64,000 nucleotides of DNA from NCBI GenBank assembly GCA_951813045.1, contig CATOTF010000002.1, positions 620,001-684,000 of the forward strand, written 5' to 3'. The translations under genes and the position numbers were made by a program. Position 1 is the first letter of the stretch; every line of letters starts with the position of its first letter. This DNA is from an uncultured Rhizobiaceae bacterium. GTDB taxonomy: Bacteria > Pseudomonadota > Alphaproteobacteria > Rhizobiales > Rhizobiaceae. Below are positions 39,264-48,230 of the stretch, piece by piece. Under the pieces are notes generated by a model. The model was not told the origin of the DNA. It did no database searches and saw only the letters and a program-made list of their open reading frames with translations.

Positions 39264-39281
39264 TGCGACGCTCCTTTTCAG

Positions 39282-40844
39282 TTATGCTTTGCCGAAATCG
39301 CGCAGCAACATCAGGCCGTCCGGGCGCAGGCCCGGTTTGATGCGCGATGAGTGGACAACCGGTGTTGCCTCATGGGTAATAAAGCGATACGCGCCGCTTT
39401 CTTCCATCAGATCTTGCGCACGGCGGTACATCTTGTCTCGCTTGGCCACATCCGTTTCTTGCGATGCTTCAGCATGGATTTTGTCGAACTCTTCATTGCG
39501 GAAGCGTTCCCAGTTCCAGATACCGGCCTGTGCGGTGGTGAACCAAGCGGTCGCATAGGATGGATCGGGCGCCATCGAGAAACGGTTCAGCACAAGTTGC
39601 AGGTCTTTGTTGTCACCGCTTGACCAGAATGCGCCGGATTCCAGCAGGTTGATTTCAAGCGTGATACCGATTTGCGCCAAAGTTGCCTGAATGACCTGCG
39701 CTGTCGTGGTGAATTCGGTCTTGTTGAGAACATCCAGGGTCAGGCTGACGTTTGTTTCGCCTGATTCTGCCAAAAGCTCCGCTGCTTTGGCAAAGTCAGC
39801 AGCAGCAGGTACAAGGCTGGCTGGGCGGTTGCCGGCAAGACCCGGCGCGATGATGCCAGTTGATGGTTCAACCGCACCAAAATAGGCCGCTTGCAGGATG
39901 GATGGCACATCAATCGCATGTTGGATGGCCTGTCGCAACTTCTGGTTCTGCAGTTTCGGGTGATCAAGATTTATCCCCAACCATACGTAGAACAGGGATG
40001 GATTTTCAACCAGTGAACCGCCATTTGGAACGCCAGCGCGATACCGCTCAACCGACCCCAGAGATACACGAGTGAGGTCAATCTCCCCCGCATCAAAGGC
40101 AATTTCGGCGGTGCTTTCATCATCAATTGGCAGGACTTCAACGGTGTCCCAAGCAGGAAGTTCGCCTTTCCAGTCGGGATTTCGCTTCAATACTGTCTTT
40201 TCTTTTGCAGCCCAGCTTGCCCGCAGGTAAGGGCCGGACTCAGCAACCGGGTCGACACCGATACGCCCACCAGCGGCTTCGGTCGCGGCCTTGGACACGA
40301 TGCTGCCGGTGATGTAGGGCAGTGCAATTGTCCAAAGCGGAGCAAAAGGTTTGCCGAGGACAATTGTACCTTCACGTTCACCCGTAACTTCAACTTTGCT
40401 GAGCGGTCCCATGTCGGGCTTGTTGGGCGATTCAGTAGCATCAGCGATGATACGTTCAAACGAGAACTTCACGTCCTGCGCCGTCATTGCACCGTGACCG
40501 TTGGTGAAGCCAATGTCATCGCGCAAAGCAAATTTGATGTGCGTTGGATCGGCCTGCTCTATCATGGCAGCAGCGTCCAGTTTCCAGCCCCACTCAGATC
40601 CGGGCGTATATTGAAGCAGCTTGTTATAAACCGCGGCGTGAATTGTTTCATCGACAACACCGACACTATGGGCCGGGTCCATCGTGCTCAAGTCGCCGTA
40701 ATTGCGCACCCGCAACACACTATCCGATTGCGCCATCGCGCGTCCGACATGGCCCATGGGCAGCATGGCAGCAGTCCCCATCGCGGAGATCCCCTTAAGA
40801 AACCTACGGCGGTTAGTTGGTGCTTTTTTCCATTCAATTCTCAT
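39282..40844 (-). CDS. ABC transporter solute-binding protein (family 5), Tat-exported
   Basis: A 520-residue SBP_bac_5 protein. The N-terminus MRIEWKKAPTNRRRFLKGIS followed by a hydrophobic stretch and AMAQ is a twin-arginine (Tat) signal with an AxA-type cleavage site. The mature protein shows the family pattern TLRDDIGFTNGHGAMTAQDV-like segment (FALRDDIGFTNGHG, DVKFSFERI). Tat export suggests folding before export, unusual but known for this family. AAGGAGA lies nine bases before the ATG; the frame is open 45 codons further upstream. It defines the ligand range, probably peptides or related amides. Confidence 0.9.
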   Translation of the reverse strand: MRIEWKKAPTNRRRFLKGISAMGTAAMLPMGHVGRAMAQSDSVLRVRNYGDLSTMDPAHSVGVVDETIHAAVYNKLLQYTPGSEWGWKLDAAAMIEQADPTHIKFALRDDIGFTNGHGAMTAQDVKFSFERIIADATESPNKPDMGPLSKVEVTGEREGTIVLGKPFAPLWTIALPYITGSIVSKAATEAAGGRIGVDPVAESGPYLRASWAAKEKTVLKRNPDWKGELPAWDTVEVLPIDDESTAEIAFDAGEIDLTRVSLGSVERYRAGVPNGGSLVENPSLFYVWLGINLDHPKLQNQKLRQAIQHAIDVPSILQAAYFGAVEPSTGIIAPGLAGNRPASLVPAAADFAKAAELLAESGETNVSLTLDVLNKTEFTTTAQVIQATLAQIGITLEINLLESGAFWSSGDNKDLQLVLNRFSMAPDPSYATAWFTTAQAGIWNWERFRNEEFDKIHAEASQETDVAKRDKMYRRAQDLMEESGAYRFITHEATPVVHSSRIKPGLRPDGLMLLRDFGKA

Positions 40845-40864
40845 GATTTTTCTCCTTTTTATAG

Positions 40865-41806
40865 TCATAAATGTCCGCGCGGGATGGTCCTTGACCATTC
40901 CTTTGCGAGAACCTCGGCCTTTGTTTCGCCCTCTGTGGCGCGTAGTTTGCGGTGCACATAGAAGTTTTGCGCATCGCACGTCATGGTATTTTCAGTATCG
41001 ATTTCGACCTGCCACGCCTCGCGTTTGAACGTGAAATTCCATTCCGACTGAAACTTCGCAGTCGCAGGGTCATCGGGATGAATGGCGTAACGGCTTGTGG
41101 CATGGCTTCCAACTTCCATCCCGTGATCCGGGTCACGAGCCACACCAAAATCATCAAAAGTTTCCTGAACGATAAACCCATCATCTTGTGTGATGGTTGT
41201 GGCGCGCGCATCGGTGGCACGCAGGGTCTCAGCAGGCCAATCCGGGTAAGCCTGAGGGGTGTGCGGCGCACAGGCGGCGGTTTCTTTTGAAACGGAACGC
41301 ACGGGCAGTTCCAACGAACAGGCAACCAGATCAAGCGTTATTGTCGTGGGTGTTGGCGCGGGCCAGATGATCGGCCAATAGCTGTTTGAAAGGGCAAGCC
41401 GTAATGTGTGTCCCGCCCGCAAAAGATGGGCGCATTCGTTCAACGCAATTTCGGCGGTATAACACTGCCCCGGCACAAGTGCTTCAAGGGTCTCATGCTC
41501 ATTATGGTGAGTGAGATTTAATGCACGATAGCTGATCCGCTGTGACACCCCGTCCGGTGCCACATCACATAATCGTGCCACTATTTGCGCGGCTGGAGTG
41601 TCCACCGCGAAGGCGATTTTAAGCACCGCGCGTCCAAGCAGTTCTAACGGGGTCTCAACCCGTAAATCATAGCAAACTGACAGGGCATCATCGCCGCTCT
41701 GGTCGCCTGGAAGTTCATTGTCGATCCGCATGCCGGGACAGAAAACACCACTGGCCCGGCCAACATGTGCTGGTGTCGCAACATCTTGTTTGGTGTCTTT
41801 GGGCAC
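40865..41806 (-). CDS. C-terminal part of CocE/NonD-family hydrolase, separated by in-frame TAG
   Basis: This 313-residue frame encodes the jelly-roll-like C-terminal domain (X-Pro dipeptidyl-peptidase type) of CocE/NonD hydrolases: YDLRVETPLELLGRAVLKIA near residue 47, RLCDVAPDGVSQRISYRALN near residue 78, LNECAHLLRAGHTLRLALSNSYWPIIWP. It continues in the same frame after the TAG that ends the catalytic part; only GAG-AAC lie between that stop and this GTG. AGGAG precedes the GTG by three bases, too close for good initiation. Either two polypeptides are made, some readthrough occurs, or the gene is inactivated. Confidence 0.78.
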   Translation of the reverse strand: MPKDTKQDVATPAHVGRASGVFCPGMRIDNELPGDQSGDDALSVCYDLRVETPLELLGRAVLKIAFAVDTPAAQIVARLCDVAPDGVSQRISYRALNLTHHNEHETLEALVPGQCYTAEIALNECAHLLRAGHTLRLALSNSYWPIIWPAPTPTTITLDLVACSLELPVRSVSKETAACAPHTPQAYPDWPAETLRATDARATTITQDDGFIVQETFDDFGVARDPDHGMEVGSHATSRYAIHPDDPATAKFQSEWNFTFKREAWQVEIDTENTMTCDAQNFYVHRKLRATEGETKAEVLAKEWSRTIPRGHL

Positions 41807-41812
41807 GTTCTC

Positions 41813-42844
41813 CTATTGACCGTCACCAAGCCAGACCGTACGCCCGCTGACATGCGGGGATGGCCAATTCGTTTCTGCCACCCAACGCCCAATGGGTGGC
41901 CTGTTTGCCTGTGTCGGGTTGAAATGTTCTTGTATGAATACACGGTAGTCCGGCAGGTCCTCCGCTCCGTTTTCCTCCCCTTTCAACCAGCGATCAAACC
42001 AGCCGAGAACTTCGGAAAGGAAATCAGACGCATCCAGTCTTGAGATATGCGCATAGCGGTGTTCCCAGGGTCCTACCAGGGCTTTGACAGGCACATTTAG
42101 GTGTTCGGCCAGTTGCGATGGTGCATTCACGTAGGCATCTGCCCAACCAGTCGTCGTTAATACAGGAACCTGAATGCGCCCGTAGTCTTCGCAGACCGAC
42201 CCGTGTTTCCAAAAATCATCGCGCAGAGGATGCTCCAACCAATCAGCGGCCATGAAGGGGAGGTTTTCCATCCGCTCCACCCAAAAGTCGCGCCAGTCCG
42301 GACGTAGCGCGGGATCGGGTGGGCGTGATTGATTGGTAAACAACTGCCCACCCCAATTGACGTTATCACTCAGTAAACAACCGCCCATAAAATGGATGTC
42401 ATCGGCATATCGGTCCGTGGTCGAAGCAACGCTGACAACGGCCTTTAACGCTTCTGGCTGACGATACGCCAGCTGCAACCCGTTAAATCCGCCCCAGGAA
42501 ATACCGATCATTCCGATCTTGCCGTCACACCAATCGCGTGCGGCGATCCATGCGAGGACGGCCTCACCATCGGCGAGTTCTTGCTCAGAATATTCATCAT
42601 CGAACATCCCATCTGAATCGCCGGTTCCCGCGATGTCGACGCGGATACACGCATAACCCGCAGCGGCAAAAACCGGATGGGTGGTGTGATCGCGTGGTGC
42701 GGTGCCGTCGCGCTTGCGGTAGGGCAAATACTCAAGGATAGCCGGAAAAGGTCCAATGCCCTTGGGCATCCAAATACGTGCTGCCAAACGCCGCCCGTCC
42801 GGTAGGATTATCCACTCGTTCTCGATGATCGTAATCTGCGCCAT
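41813..42844 (-). CDS. Catalytic part of CocE/NonD-family alpha/beta hydrolase (ends at in-frame TAG)
   Basis: A 343-residue frame with the alpha/beta-hydrolase core of the X-Pro dipeptidyl-peptidase/cocaine-esterase group: PAILEYLPYRKRDGT, nucleophile elbow GMIGISWGGFNGLQ near residue 130, WADAYVNAP (acid region) and VGPWEHRYAH (catalytic His). It ends RTVWLGDGQ then TAG, after which the same frame continues with the family's C-terminal domain. GGGAG lies four bases before the ATG. First gene of the importer operon. Substrates in this family are esters, amides or proline peptides. Confidence 0.8.
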   Translation of the reverse strand: MAQITIIENEWIILPDGRRLAARIWMPKGIGPFPAILEYLPYRKRDGTAPRDHTTHPVFAAAGYACIRVDIAGTGDSDGMFDDEYSEQELADGEAVLAWIAARDWCDGKIGMIGISWGGFNGLQLAYRQPEALKAVVSVASTTDRYADDIHFMGGCLLSDNVNWGGQLFTNQSRPPDPALRPDWRDFWVERMENLPFMAADWLEHPLRDDFWKHGSVCEDYGRIQVPVLTTTGWADAYVNAPSQLAEHLNVPVKALVGPWEHRYAHISRLDASDFLSEVLGWFDRWLKGEENGAEDLPDYRVFIQEHFNPTQANRPPIGRWVAETNWPSPHVSGRTVWLGDGQ

Positions 42845-42854
42845 TTCACTCCCA

Positions 42855-42899
42855 CTCAAGCGCGTTTCGTTTAATAAGATTCATTGAAACGCGCTTGAG
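42855..42899. repeat. 14-bp perfect inverted repeat in the leader of the importer operon
   Basis: CTCAAGCGCGTTTC (42855-42868) and GAAACGCGCTTGAG (42886-42899) are separated by 17 bases. It lies directly upstream of the ribosome-binding site of the CocE gene, so in the mRNA a hairpin would end one base before TGGGAG. It could be an operator for the divergent XRE-type regulator or a translational control stem. There is no T-run, so it is not an intrinsic terminator. Confidence 0.7.
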
Positions 42900-43114
42900 C
42901 TCATATTTTGTGCGGGTCTGCATCGCTCATTCGTGAGGACGAATAAGCGCGACACGCATTAAGGCCAAATGTGAGGCCAACCAACGGCACAAGGCAATTA
43001 CGCGAGATTGCATTAGTATTAGCATTCTTATACTACTCTACCTAAAGTCGCTAACGGATGGGTTGAGCAATCTCTGAATTCGCAAAAAATCTTCGCCACG
43101 TTTGCGCCGAGAAG

Positions 43115-43849
43115 GTGTCGGTGGCGCAGGTTTGCCGTGAAATCGGAATTAACCCTCAACAATTCAATCGCTACCTTTCCGGGGCGGGCATGCCATCACC
43201 TCATAACTTGCGCCGGATCTGCCTCTATTTCGATCTGGACGAGCAAGATTTGCTGGTCGGCAACGCGACATTCAAGGTGCAACGGGCCCAATCGAACAAG
43301 AACTCGCCAATTCAACGTGAAGACCCTTTTATTAAGGCATTTCCAGGTGACATGATTCGTTTACGGCAGTTTGTCGGGGCCTATCACATCCATTTTTTGT
43401 CGCCCTCATGGCTGGGCAGAGTGATGATCGGGGCGTCATTTCTGGATGAGCACGGAGGCCAGGTCATGACACGCACGATTGAACGCGGTCTCGGCCCGGA
43501 CCGTGAACCGTTGCGGCGGACGCGCTATGATGGCAAAGCGAGTTATCACAGCAGTCGGATATTCGTTGTTGAGTTTGAAAGCGATCAAGAAGGATCAATT
43601 ACCCAAACCATATTATACCCACCACACCGACAGCAGCGCACCTATTTGCGCGGCATGACGATGGGCATTTCCTGGCGGCCTTGCCGAACACCCTATTCCT
43701 CTCGGGTGATCTGGAAACGGGTCAGAACAACTGTATCGGCCAACGAAATTTTAGGTCGATGCGGGGTTTATCCAATTGATCATAAAGTTATTGACCCAAC
43801 AGTACGTAACTTCCTGCTCGAAAAAACAGGCCTCATTGGAGAGGAATAG
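43115..43849 (+). CDS. XRE-type helix-turn-helix regulator, upstream start blocked by TGA
   Basis: From the GTG shown the protein is 244 residues: a helix-turn-helix (VAQVCREIGINPQQFNRYLS, then MPSPHNLRRIC) and a C-terminal ligand-type domain of unknown fold. In-frame sequence upstream of the GTG still reads like the family's first helix (SEFAKNLRHVCAEK), and 19 codons up there is ATG-GGT-TGA, that is, a stop at codon three. So the ancestral start at 43058 appears nonsense-mutated. It is divergent from the importer operon and probably its regulator. Downstream initiation at the GTG would keep most of the DNA-binding domain. Confidence 0.75.
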   Translation: MSVAQVCREIGINPQQFNRYLSGAGMPSPHNLRRICLYFDLDEQDLLVGNATFKVQRAQSNKNSPIQREDPFIKAFPGDMIRLRQFVGAYHIHFLSPSWLGRVMIGASFLDEHGGQVMTRTIERGLGPDREPLRRTRYDGKASYHSSRIFVVEFESDQEGSITQTILYPPHRQQRTYLRGMTMGISWRPCRTPYSSRVIWKRVRTTVSANEILGRCGVYPIDHKVIDPTVRNFLLEKTGLIGEE

Positions 43850-44147
43850 GATTACAAGGGCATGTTCATTTTCAAAAGCGGGCCATTCCAATCCATGGAC
43901 ACACGGTCGAGTTTCTCTGGAATCTGTGTGAAAACTCGAAATCTTATCGAGCCGCTAGAATAGTTTTTCAATATTGAATGTGCTGGACGCGCTCAAGAAA
44001 CTGTCTTTCGTGATTGGCTTTTCGAAAGATTGATGTTTTGGCGAAATTTTCTGCATCAGAGTTTTCAAACACCCTCTCCGCAAAACAGATTGAACAGACG
44101 TCCGTTGAATTGTTTAGGCTTGATAGCTCAGCATATCCAAAATCAAT
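43850..44147. other. Non-coding gap between the XRE regulator and moaB
   Basis: I see no gene, hairpin with T-run or repeat here. The regulator and moaB converge on this stretch. Confidence 0.5.
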
Positions 44148-44696
44148 TCATCCCTTACTACGCTTCAGGTGCTCGTCCAGCCGGGGCATGATTTCTACGA
44201 AATTGCAGGGCATGTGGCGGTAGTCGAGTTGTTTTCCCAAAATTCCGTCCCACGCGTCCTTGCAGGCACCGGGGGAGCCGGGGACGCAGAAGGTGAAGGT
44301 GGTTCCAATCAGCCCGGCGGTGGCGCGGGATTGTACGGTGGACGTGCCTATTTTCTCGTAACTGAGTTGGTGAAAGGCAAATGAAAACCCATCCATTCGC
44401 TTGTCGAACAGTGGTTCCAGCGCGTCGGGCGTGACGTCTCTACCCGTAAAACCAGTGCCGCCCGTTGTGATGATGACATCAATTCCCTCATCGTTGACCC
44501 AGGTTTGAACCTGCGTCTGAATTGTGGATATTTCGTCTTTGACGATGGCGCGATCACCCAATTTATGACCTGCCGCCTGCAGCCGCTCGGCAAGGATATT
44601 ACCGGAACGGTCATCCTCCGGAACCCGCGTATCGGACACGGTCAGCACTGCAATTGATACGGGAATAAAGGTGCGGGCCTCGTCGATGCGGCTCAT
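44148..44696 (-). CDS. moaB: Molybdenum cofactor biosynthesis protein B
   Basis: A 182-residue MoaB/Mog-fold protein: IAVLTVSDTRVPEDDRSGNI near residue 15, the molybdopterin-binding GGTGFTGRDVTPDAL near residue 80, and GTTFTFCVPGSPGACKDAWD near residue 135. MoaB-type proteins adenylylate molybdopterin or bind it in cofactor assembly. AAGGA lies nine bases before the ATG. It follows ispE by 23 bases on the same strand; the pairing has no obvious metabolic logic but shares a transcript. Confidence 0.93.
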   Translation of the reverse strand: MSRIDEARTFIPVSIAVLTVSDTRVPEDDRSGNILAERLQAAGHKLGDRAIVKDEISTIQTQVQTWVNDEGIDVIITTGGTGFTGRDVTPDALEPLFDKRMDGFSFAFHQLSYEKIGTSTVQSRATAGLIGTTFTFCVPGSPGACKDAWDGILGKQLDYRHMPCNFVEIMPRLDEHLKRSKG

Positions 44697-44719
44697 GTGA
44701 TATTTCCTTGTGCTGCAGA

Positions 44720-45568
44720 CTACCCTGCGGTGGTTTTGGTAGCTGCAACCCACCAATTCGCGTGGTTGGATTGAAGTACCCCGGCTGCCCTTTGGGCGTC
44801 CTCTTGCGTATCATACAGGCCAAAACATGTCGCCCCGGATCCGGACATACGCACCAATTGGCAACCTGATGTAGATTTCAACGCGTCCAGACAGGTGTTG
44901 ATGTCCGGAACCAATGCGCAAGCCGCAGGTTCCAGGTCGTTGCGATTAGCTGCAATACGAGCATGCCAGTCAGCATTATTCTCTTCCAGATTGAGGTCAG
45001 GGTTATTTTTATGGGTGAGTTTATTGAATACGGCGGGGGTGGAAACGGGCACCATCCGGTTGACCAAAACACAGTCAAATTCCGGCATCGAAACTGGCTC
45101 AAGAATTTCGCCAATACCTGATGCCCTTAGCGGCTTGCCGTTGAGGCACATGGGGACATCCGCTCCCAGGGACAAGCCCAGCGCTGATAATTTAGCGTCG
45201 TTAACATCAACCTCCCAGAGCTCTCTCAACCCGAGTAATGTGGCCGCAGCATCAGCAGAACCGCCACCGATGCCCGATGCGATTGGCAGATTCTTTTCCA
45301 GATTTATCGCCGCGCCAGCTTGGGGCGCGCCAACGACGCATTGCAATGCCCGTGCCGCCTTTAAAACGAGGTTATCACCGTCGACAGTGAGAGACGCTCC
45401 GTGTGGGCCTGATAGGGTTAACGACAACTCGTCTGAGCGCGCAAACGTCAGCCTGTCGCCCAATTGCGCAAAAGTGACCAGAGAATCAAGCTCGTGATAG
45501 CCATCTGCGCGCAGGCCTGTCACATGCAGGGCAAGGTTGATTTTTGCCGGGGCAATCCGTGTCAGCAT
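44720..45568 (-). CDS. ispE: 4-diphosphocytidyl-2-C-methyl-D-erythritol kinase
   Basis: A 282-residue GHMP kinase of the non-mevalonate isoprenoid pathway. The N-terminal APAKINLALHVTGLRADGYH carries the substrate-binding Lys, and the ATP loop is PIASGIGGGSADAAATLLGL near residue 95. The C-terminal motif MSGSGATCFGLY is also present. It lies between a TPR-protein gene and moaB, all close together. The pathway supplies precursors for the polyprenyl synthase encoded at 55.8 kb. Confidence 0.95.
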   Translation of the reverse strand: MLTRIAPAKINLALHVTGLRADGYHELDSLVTFAQLGDRLTFARSDELSLTLSGPHGASLTVDGDNLVLKAARALQCVVGAPQAGAAINLEKNLPIASGIGGGSADAAATLLGLRELWEVDVNDAKLSALGLSLGADVPMCLNGKPLRASGIGEILEPVSMPEFDCVLVNRMVPVSTPAVFNKLTHKNNPDLNLEENNADWHARIAANRNDLEPAACALVPDINTCLDALKSTSGCQLVRMSGSGATCFGLYDTQEDAQRAAGVLQSNHANWWVAATKTTAG

Positions 45569-45594
45569 GTTTAATACGTAGGCCGGGTTGAACT

Positions 45595-47412
45595 CTAGCC
45601 TTTGTTTGGCTGGTCTTTATTGGCGAGTTCTTTCTTCTCAACTTCGTCGAGCCCCACCTTCAACTTTTCCTCAATGCGGGGAATGTCTTCTTTCATCGGG
45701 TCAAGCGCGAGAGCATGTTGCCACTGGAACGTTGCCTCCAGCTTGCGATTGGCTTTCCAATAGGCGTCACCCATATGGTCGTTGATTGTCGGATCACCGG
45801 GGCGCAATTCCACGGCTCTTTCAAGCTCAACAACAGCTTCCTGAATGCGGTTCAACTTGTAGTAGGCCCACCCCAGGCTATCGACCATATACCCATCGTT
45901 GGGGCGAAGATCGACTGCCTTGCGGATCATATCGAGGCCTTCTTGAAGGTTGATGTCCATATCGATCCAGGAATACCCCAGATAATTCAACACCCTGGGT
46001 TGATTAGGAGAGAGTTTCAGGGATTCCCTGAACGCCGCTTCCGCCTTTGGCCATTGTTTTGTGCGCTCATAGGAGATGCCCAAACGGTAATAGAGGTTCC
46101 AATGGATCCGTGTTGGCGTGTCGATCCGACCCAGTATTTTATTGTAGACGTCGGCTGCGCCCTGATAATCTTCATGCCGTGCAAGCACCGCGCCATATGA
46201 CAAATGCGCGACAAGATCGTCCGGTCCCGACTCTATCAGTTCATCAAGCGCTTTTCGAGCTGGCACACGTTTGTCCAACTCGTCGAGGTTTAGCGCGTAT
46301 TCCAATCTCGCGATTCGGTAATATGCGGACTCTGGCATGATTTTTTCAAATAACTCATTGGCGCGGGCCAAAAGTCCCTGACCATCGAACAGTTCTGCAA
46401 GTTCGACGCGAACTGCATCGTCGTCATGGGCCAGCGTATTGGCTAGTTGCATGTAGATGCGGGCAAATTGTTCCCCGCCCTCGCGGTTAATGGCGGTGCC
46501 GAGGTTCAAGAATACTTCAGCAGCACCCCGCTGGGCCGTTTTAACACTGAATTCGGGGATTTTATCAGCCTTGAGTTCAGATTTCATGCGTTCAAGCAAT
46601 GGGTTCTGAGGTACACGCCGTAGCCCTTGATCGACAATCTCACCGGCACTATCGAAATCACCATTGCGGGCGTGCGCGTGGGCAAGTGCGGTCATGACAC
46701 GTAAATAGGTGTCACCGGCCGCCTGGCCACCGGCGCGATTGTCATAAGCGGTTTTCAAACGCTTTACCGCATCCTTGGTATTCCCATTTGTCAGCGCGAC
46801 CAGACCGCCGTGGTATTGCACGAAAAGGTCGAACCACGCCGGACCGTTCAGCGCATCAATTGTTTTTAACGCGAGCTCCCCGTCGCCGCTGCCCTGTTGG
46901 ACCCAGCCCAGAATCAGGCCGGCCATAAGGCGGTCAACGGCACTGCGCCAATCTTTTGTCAGGTGACGGGAGGCGGATTTCCATGATTTCTTGCGGATTT
47001 CCTCAACCGACATCACGAGGCTGACGATTTCCGGCTCTTTGCCGGATTTGATGATGATATCGCCGAGCGTTACGCCTTCGGCAAAATCCCCGTTGGCAAT
47101 GAACGTCAGGAAGCCCTTGATCATCAGATCGTTGTTATCGGGGTCGAGCCCGATGGCGCGGCGATAAAACGCGGCGGCACTTTCCGTATCCCGATCCGTT
47201 GTCGCAATCCGCGCCGCAAGATAATTCCCGGCTAGACTGTTGCTGACTGTCAAAGGCTGTTCAGGCTTATTTTCCGCATGCACCAAAGATGTGGATACCA
47301 ACAGGGAGAGCCCAAACGCCGCCACACCCAGTGTTCGGCTGCCCAGAGCCCTGAGGCCCATGGCACGAGTGTTCGTTGAACCTGTAATTCCAGAGCGTTG
47401 AAGTCTCATCAT
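45595..47412 (-). CDS. Exported tetratricopeptide-repeat protein
   Basis: A 605-residue protein with a signal peptide (hydrophobic VAAFGLSLLVSTSLVHA ending AxA near residue 47) and tetratricopeptide repeats throughout, clearest at YYRLGISYERTKQWPKAEAA, YYKLNRIQEAVVELERAVEL and DAYWKANRKLEATFQWQHAL. It matches the large periplasmic TPR protein that sits next to ispE in Hyphomicrobiales; function unknown, probably a scaffold in the cell envelope. The start at the ATG giving MMRLQRSG has GGG-rich sequence upstream; the frame is open three codons further to a TTG. Confidence 0.85.
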   Translation of the reverse strand: MMRLQRSGITGSTNTRAMGLRALGSRTLGVAAFGLSLLVSTSLVHAENKPEQPLTVSNSLAGNYLAARIATTDRDTESAAAFYRRAIGLDPDNNDLMIKGFLTFIANGDFAEGVTLGDIIIKSGKEPEIVSLVMSVEEIRKKSWKSASRHLTKDWRSAVDRLMAGLILGWVQQGSGDGELALKTIDALNGPAWFDLFVQYHGGLVALTNGNTKDAVKRLKTAYDNRAGGQAAGDTYLRVMTALAHAHARNGDFDSAGEIVDQGLRRVPQNPLLERMKSELKADKIPEFSVKTAQRGAAEVFLNLGTAINREGGEQFARIYMQLANTLAHDDDAVRVELAELFDGQGLLARANELFEKIMPESAYYRIARLEYALNLDELDKRVPARKALDELIESGPDDLVAHLSYGAVLARHEDYQGAADVYNKILGRIDTPTRIHWNLYYRLGISYERTKQWPKAEAAFRESLKLSPNQPRVLNYLGYSWIDMDINLQEGLDMIRKAVDLRPNDGYMVDSLGWAYYKLNRIQEAVVELERAVELRPGDPTINDHMGDAYWKANRKLEATFQWQHALALDPMKEDIPRIEEKLKVGLDEVEKKELANKDQPNKG

Positions 47413-47890
47413 ATTTCCCAACCCTTATTCACATTCCACACATCAAGTGCAACAAAGTGATTCACGGATAAACATGGCCGTTTTACGGTGCCGTAACAAG
47501 AGTTTCAATGTAACACACTCACGTTACTGAAATGTGGATTTATGGGGAATATTTATGAAATTGAGGAGGACATACATAGGGGTGTGTGGTTGGGAGATTC
47601 CAGTCATTTGGTGAAAACTCTCGTCGCTGCGGAAAAACACGAAACCGGTCGTTGGAATTCAATCAATTTTCACGTCTCAAAATGGATCACTTCGCTGCGA
47701 AGTGCCAACATCGATAATTCGTGACATTTAGAGAAGGGTACCGACTAGCCCTTCCCCGATACTCGCTTGATGTCGCAATTAAATTGTCTATTGATTGCTT
47801 ACTGTTATCGAGATCACTTAGGGTATTCGCATCAGTGACATATGGGTGGATGGAGAAAGCTTAGGTTCTTCCTCCCACTATCAAGTCATC
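47413..47890. other. Intergenic stretch between the TPR gene and the IS3 element
   Basis: It should contain the promoter of the TPR gene, but I cannot define one. A 60-codon open frame (47542-47724, plus strand) has no clear ribosome-binding site or family and I do not call it a gene. Close to the IS, the frame that would continue the kinase gene upstream meets a TAG at 47862, so no missing N-terminus is found here. Confidence 0.5.
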
Positions 47891-47954
47891 TTGGACTTGT
47901 CACGGTTTAGTTCCGTGTCCTTGAATTGGATTAATCCCATCAAGGAGAACTATT

Positions 47955-48230
47955 ATGGCACGAGGCCACACAGACGAATTCAAGCGTGAAGCGGTGCGTA
48001 TTGCGCTGACCAGCGGACTTACCCGGAAACAAGTGGCATCAGATTTGGGGGTCGGCTTTTCGACGTTATCGAAATGGATACAACAATCCCGGCCTGATGA
48101 CCTTCCACCATCGGTTGATATTGATCTGGCCAAAGAGAATGAGCGGCTTCGCAGAGAGGTTCGTCTCCTCACGGAGGAGAGGGAGATATTAAAGAAGGCA
48201 ACAGTGTTCTTCGCGGGTCAAAGCAAGTGA
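47955..48230 (+). CDS. IS3-family OrfA (DNA-binding part of transposase)
   Basis: A 91-residue protein: helix-turn-helix (HTDEFKREAVRIALTSGLTR with KQVASDLGVGFSTLSKWIQQ) and a leucine-zipper-like helix (LAKENERLRREVRLLTEERE, ILKKA). It overlaps orfB by four bases, and orfB is in the -1 frame, so a fused OrfAB transposase is probably produced by programmed frameshifting near the ATTAAAGAAGG stretch, as in other IS3 members. GGAG precedes the ATG. Confidence 0.92.
   Translation: MARGHTDEFKREAVRIALTSGLTRKQVASDLGVGFSTLSKWIQQSRPDDLPPSVDIDLAKENERLRREVRLLTEEREILKKATVFFAGQSK

Noticed and set aside
42855-42899. The importer-leader inverted repeat as an intrinsic terminator
   Set aside because: Neither strand has a T-run after the stem and it sits directly before a start codon.
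47542-47724. 60-codon open frame upstream of the IS3 element
   Set aside because: No clear ribosome-binding site, no recognisable family, and it lies in otherwise unstructured intergenic sequence. It may be chance.
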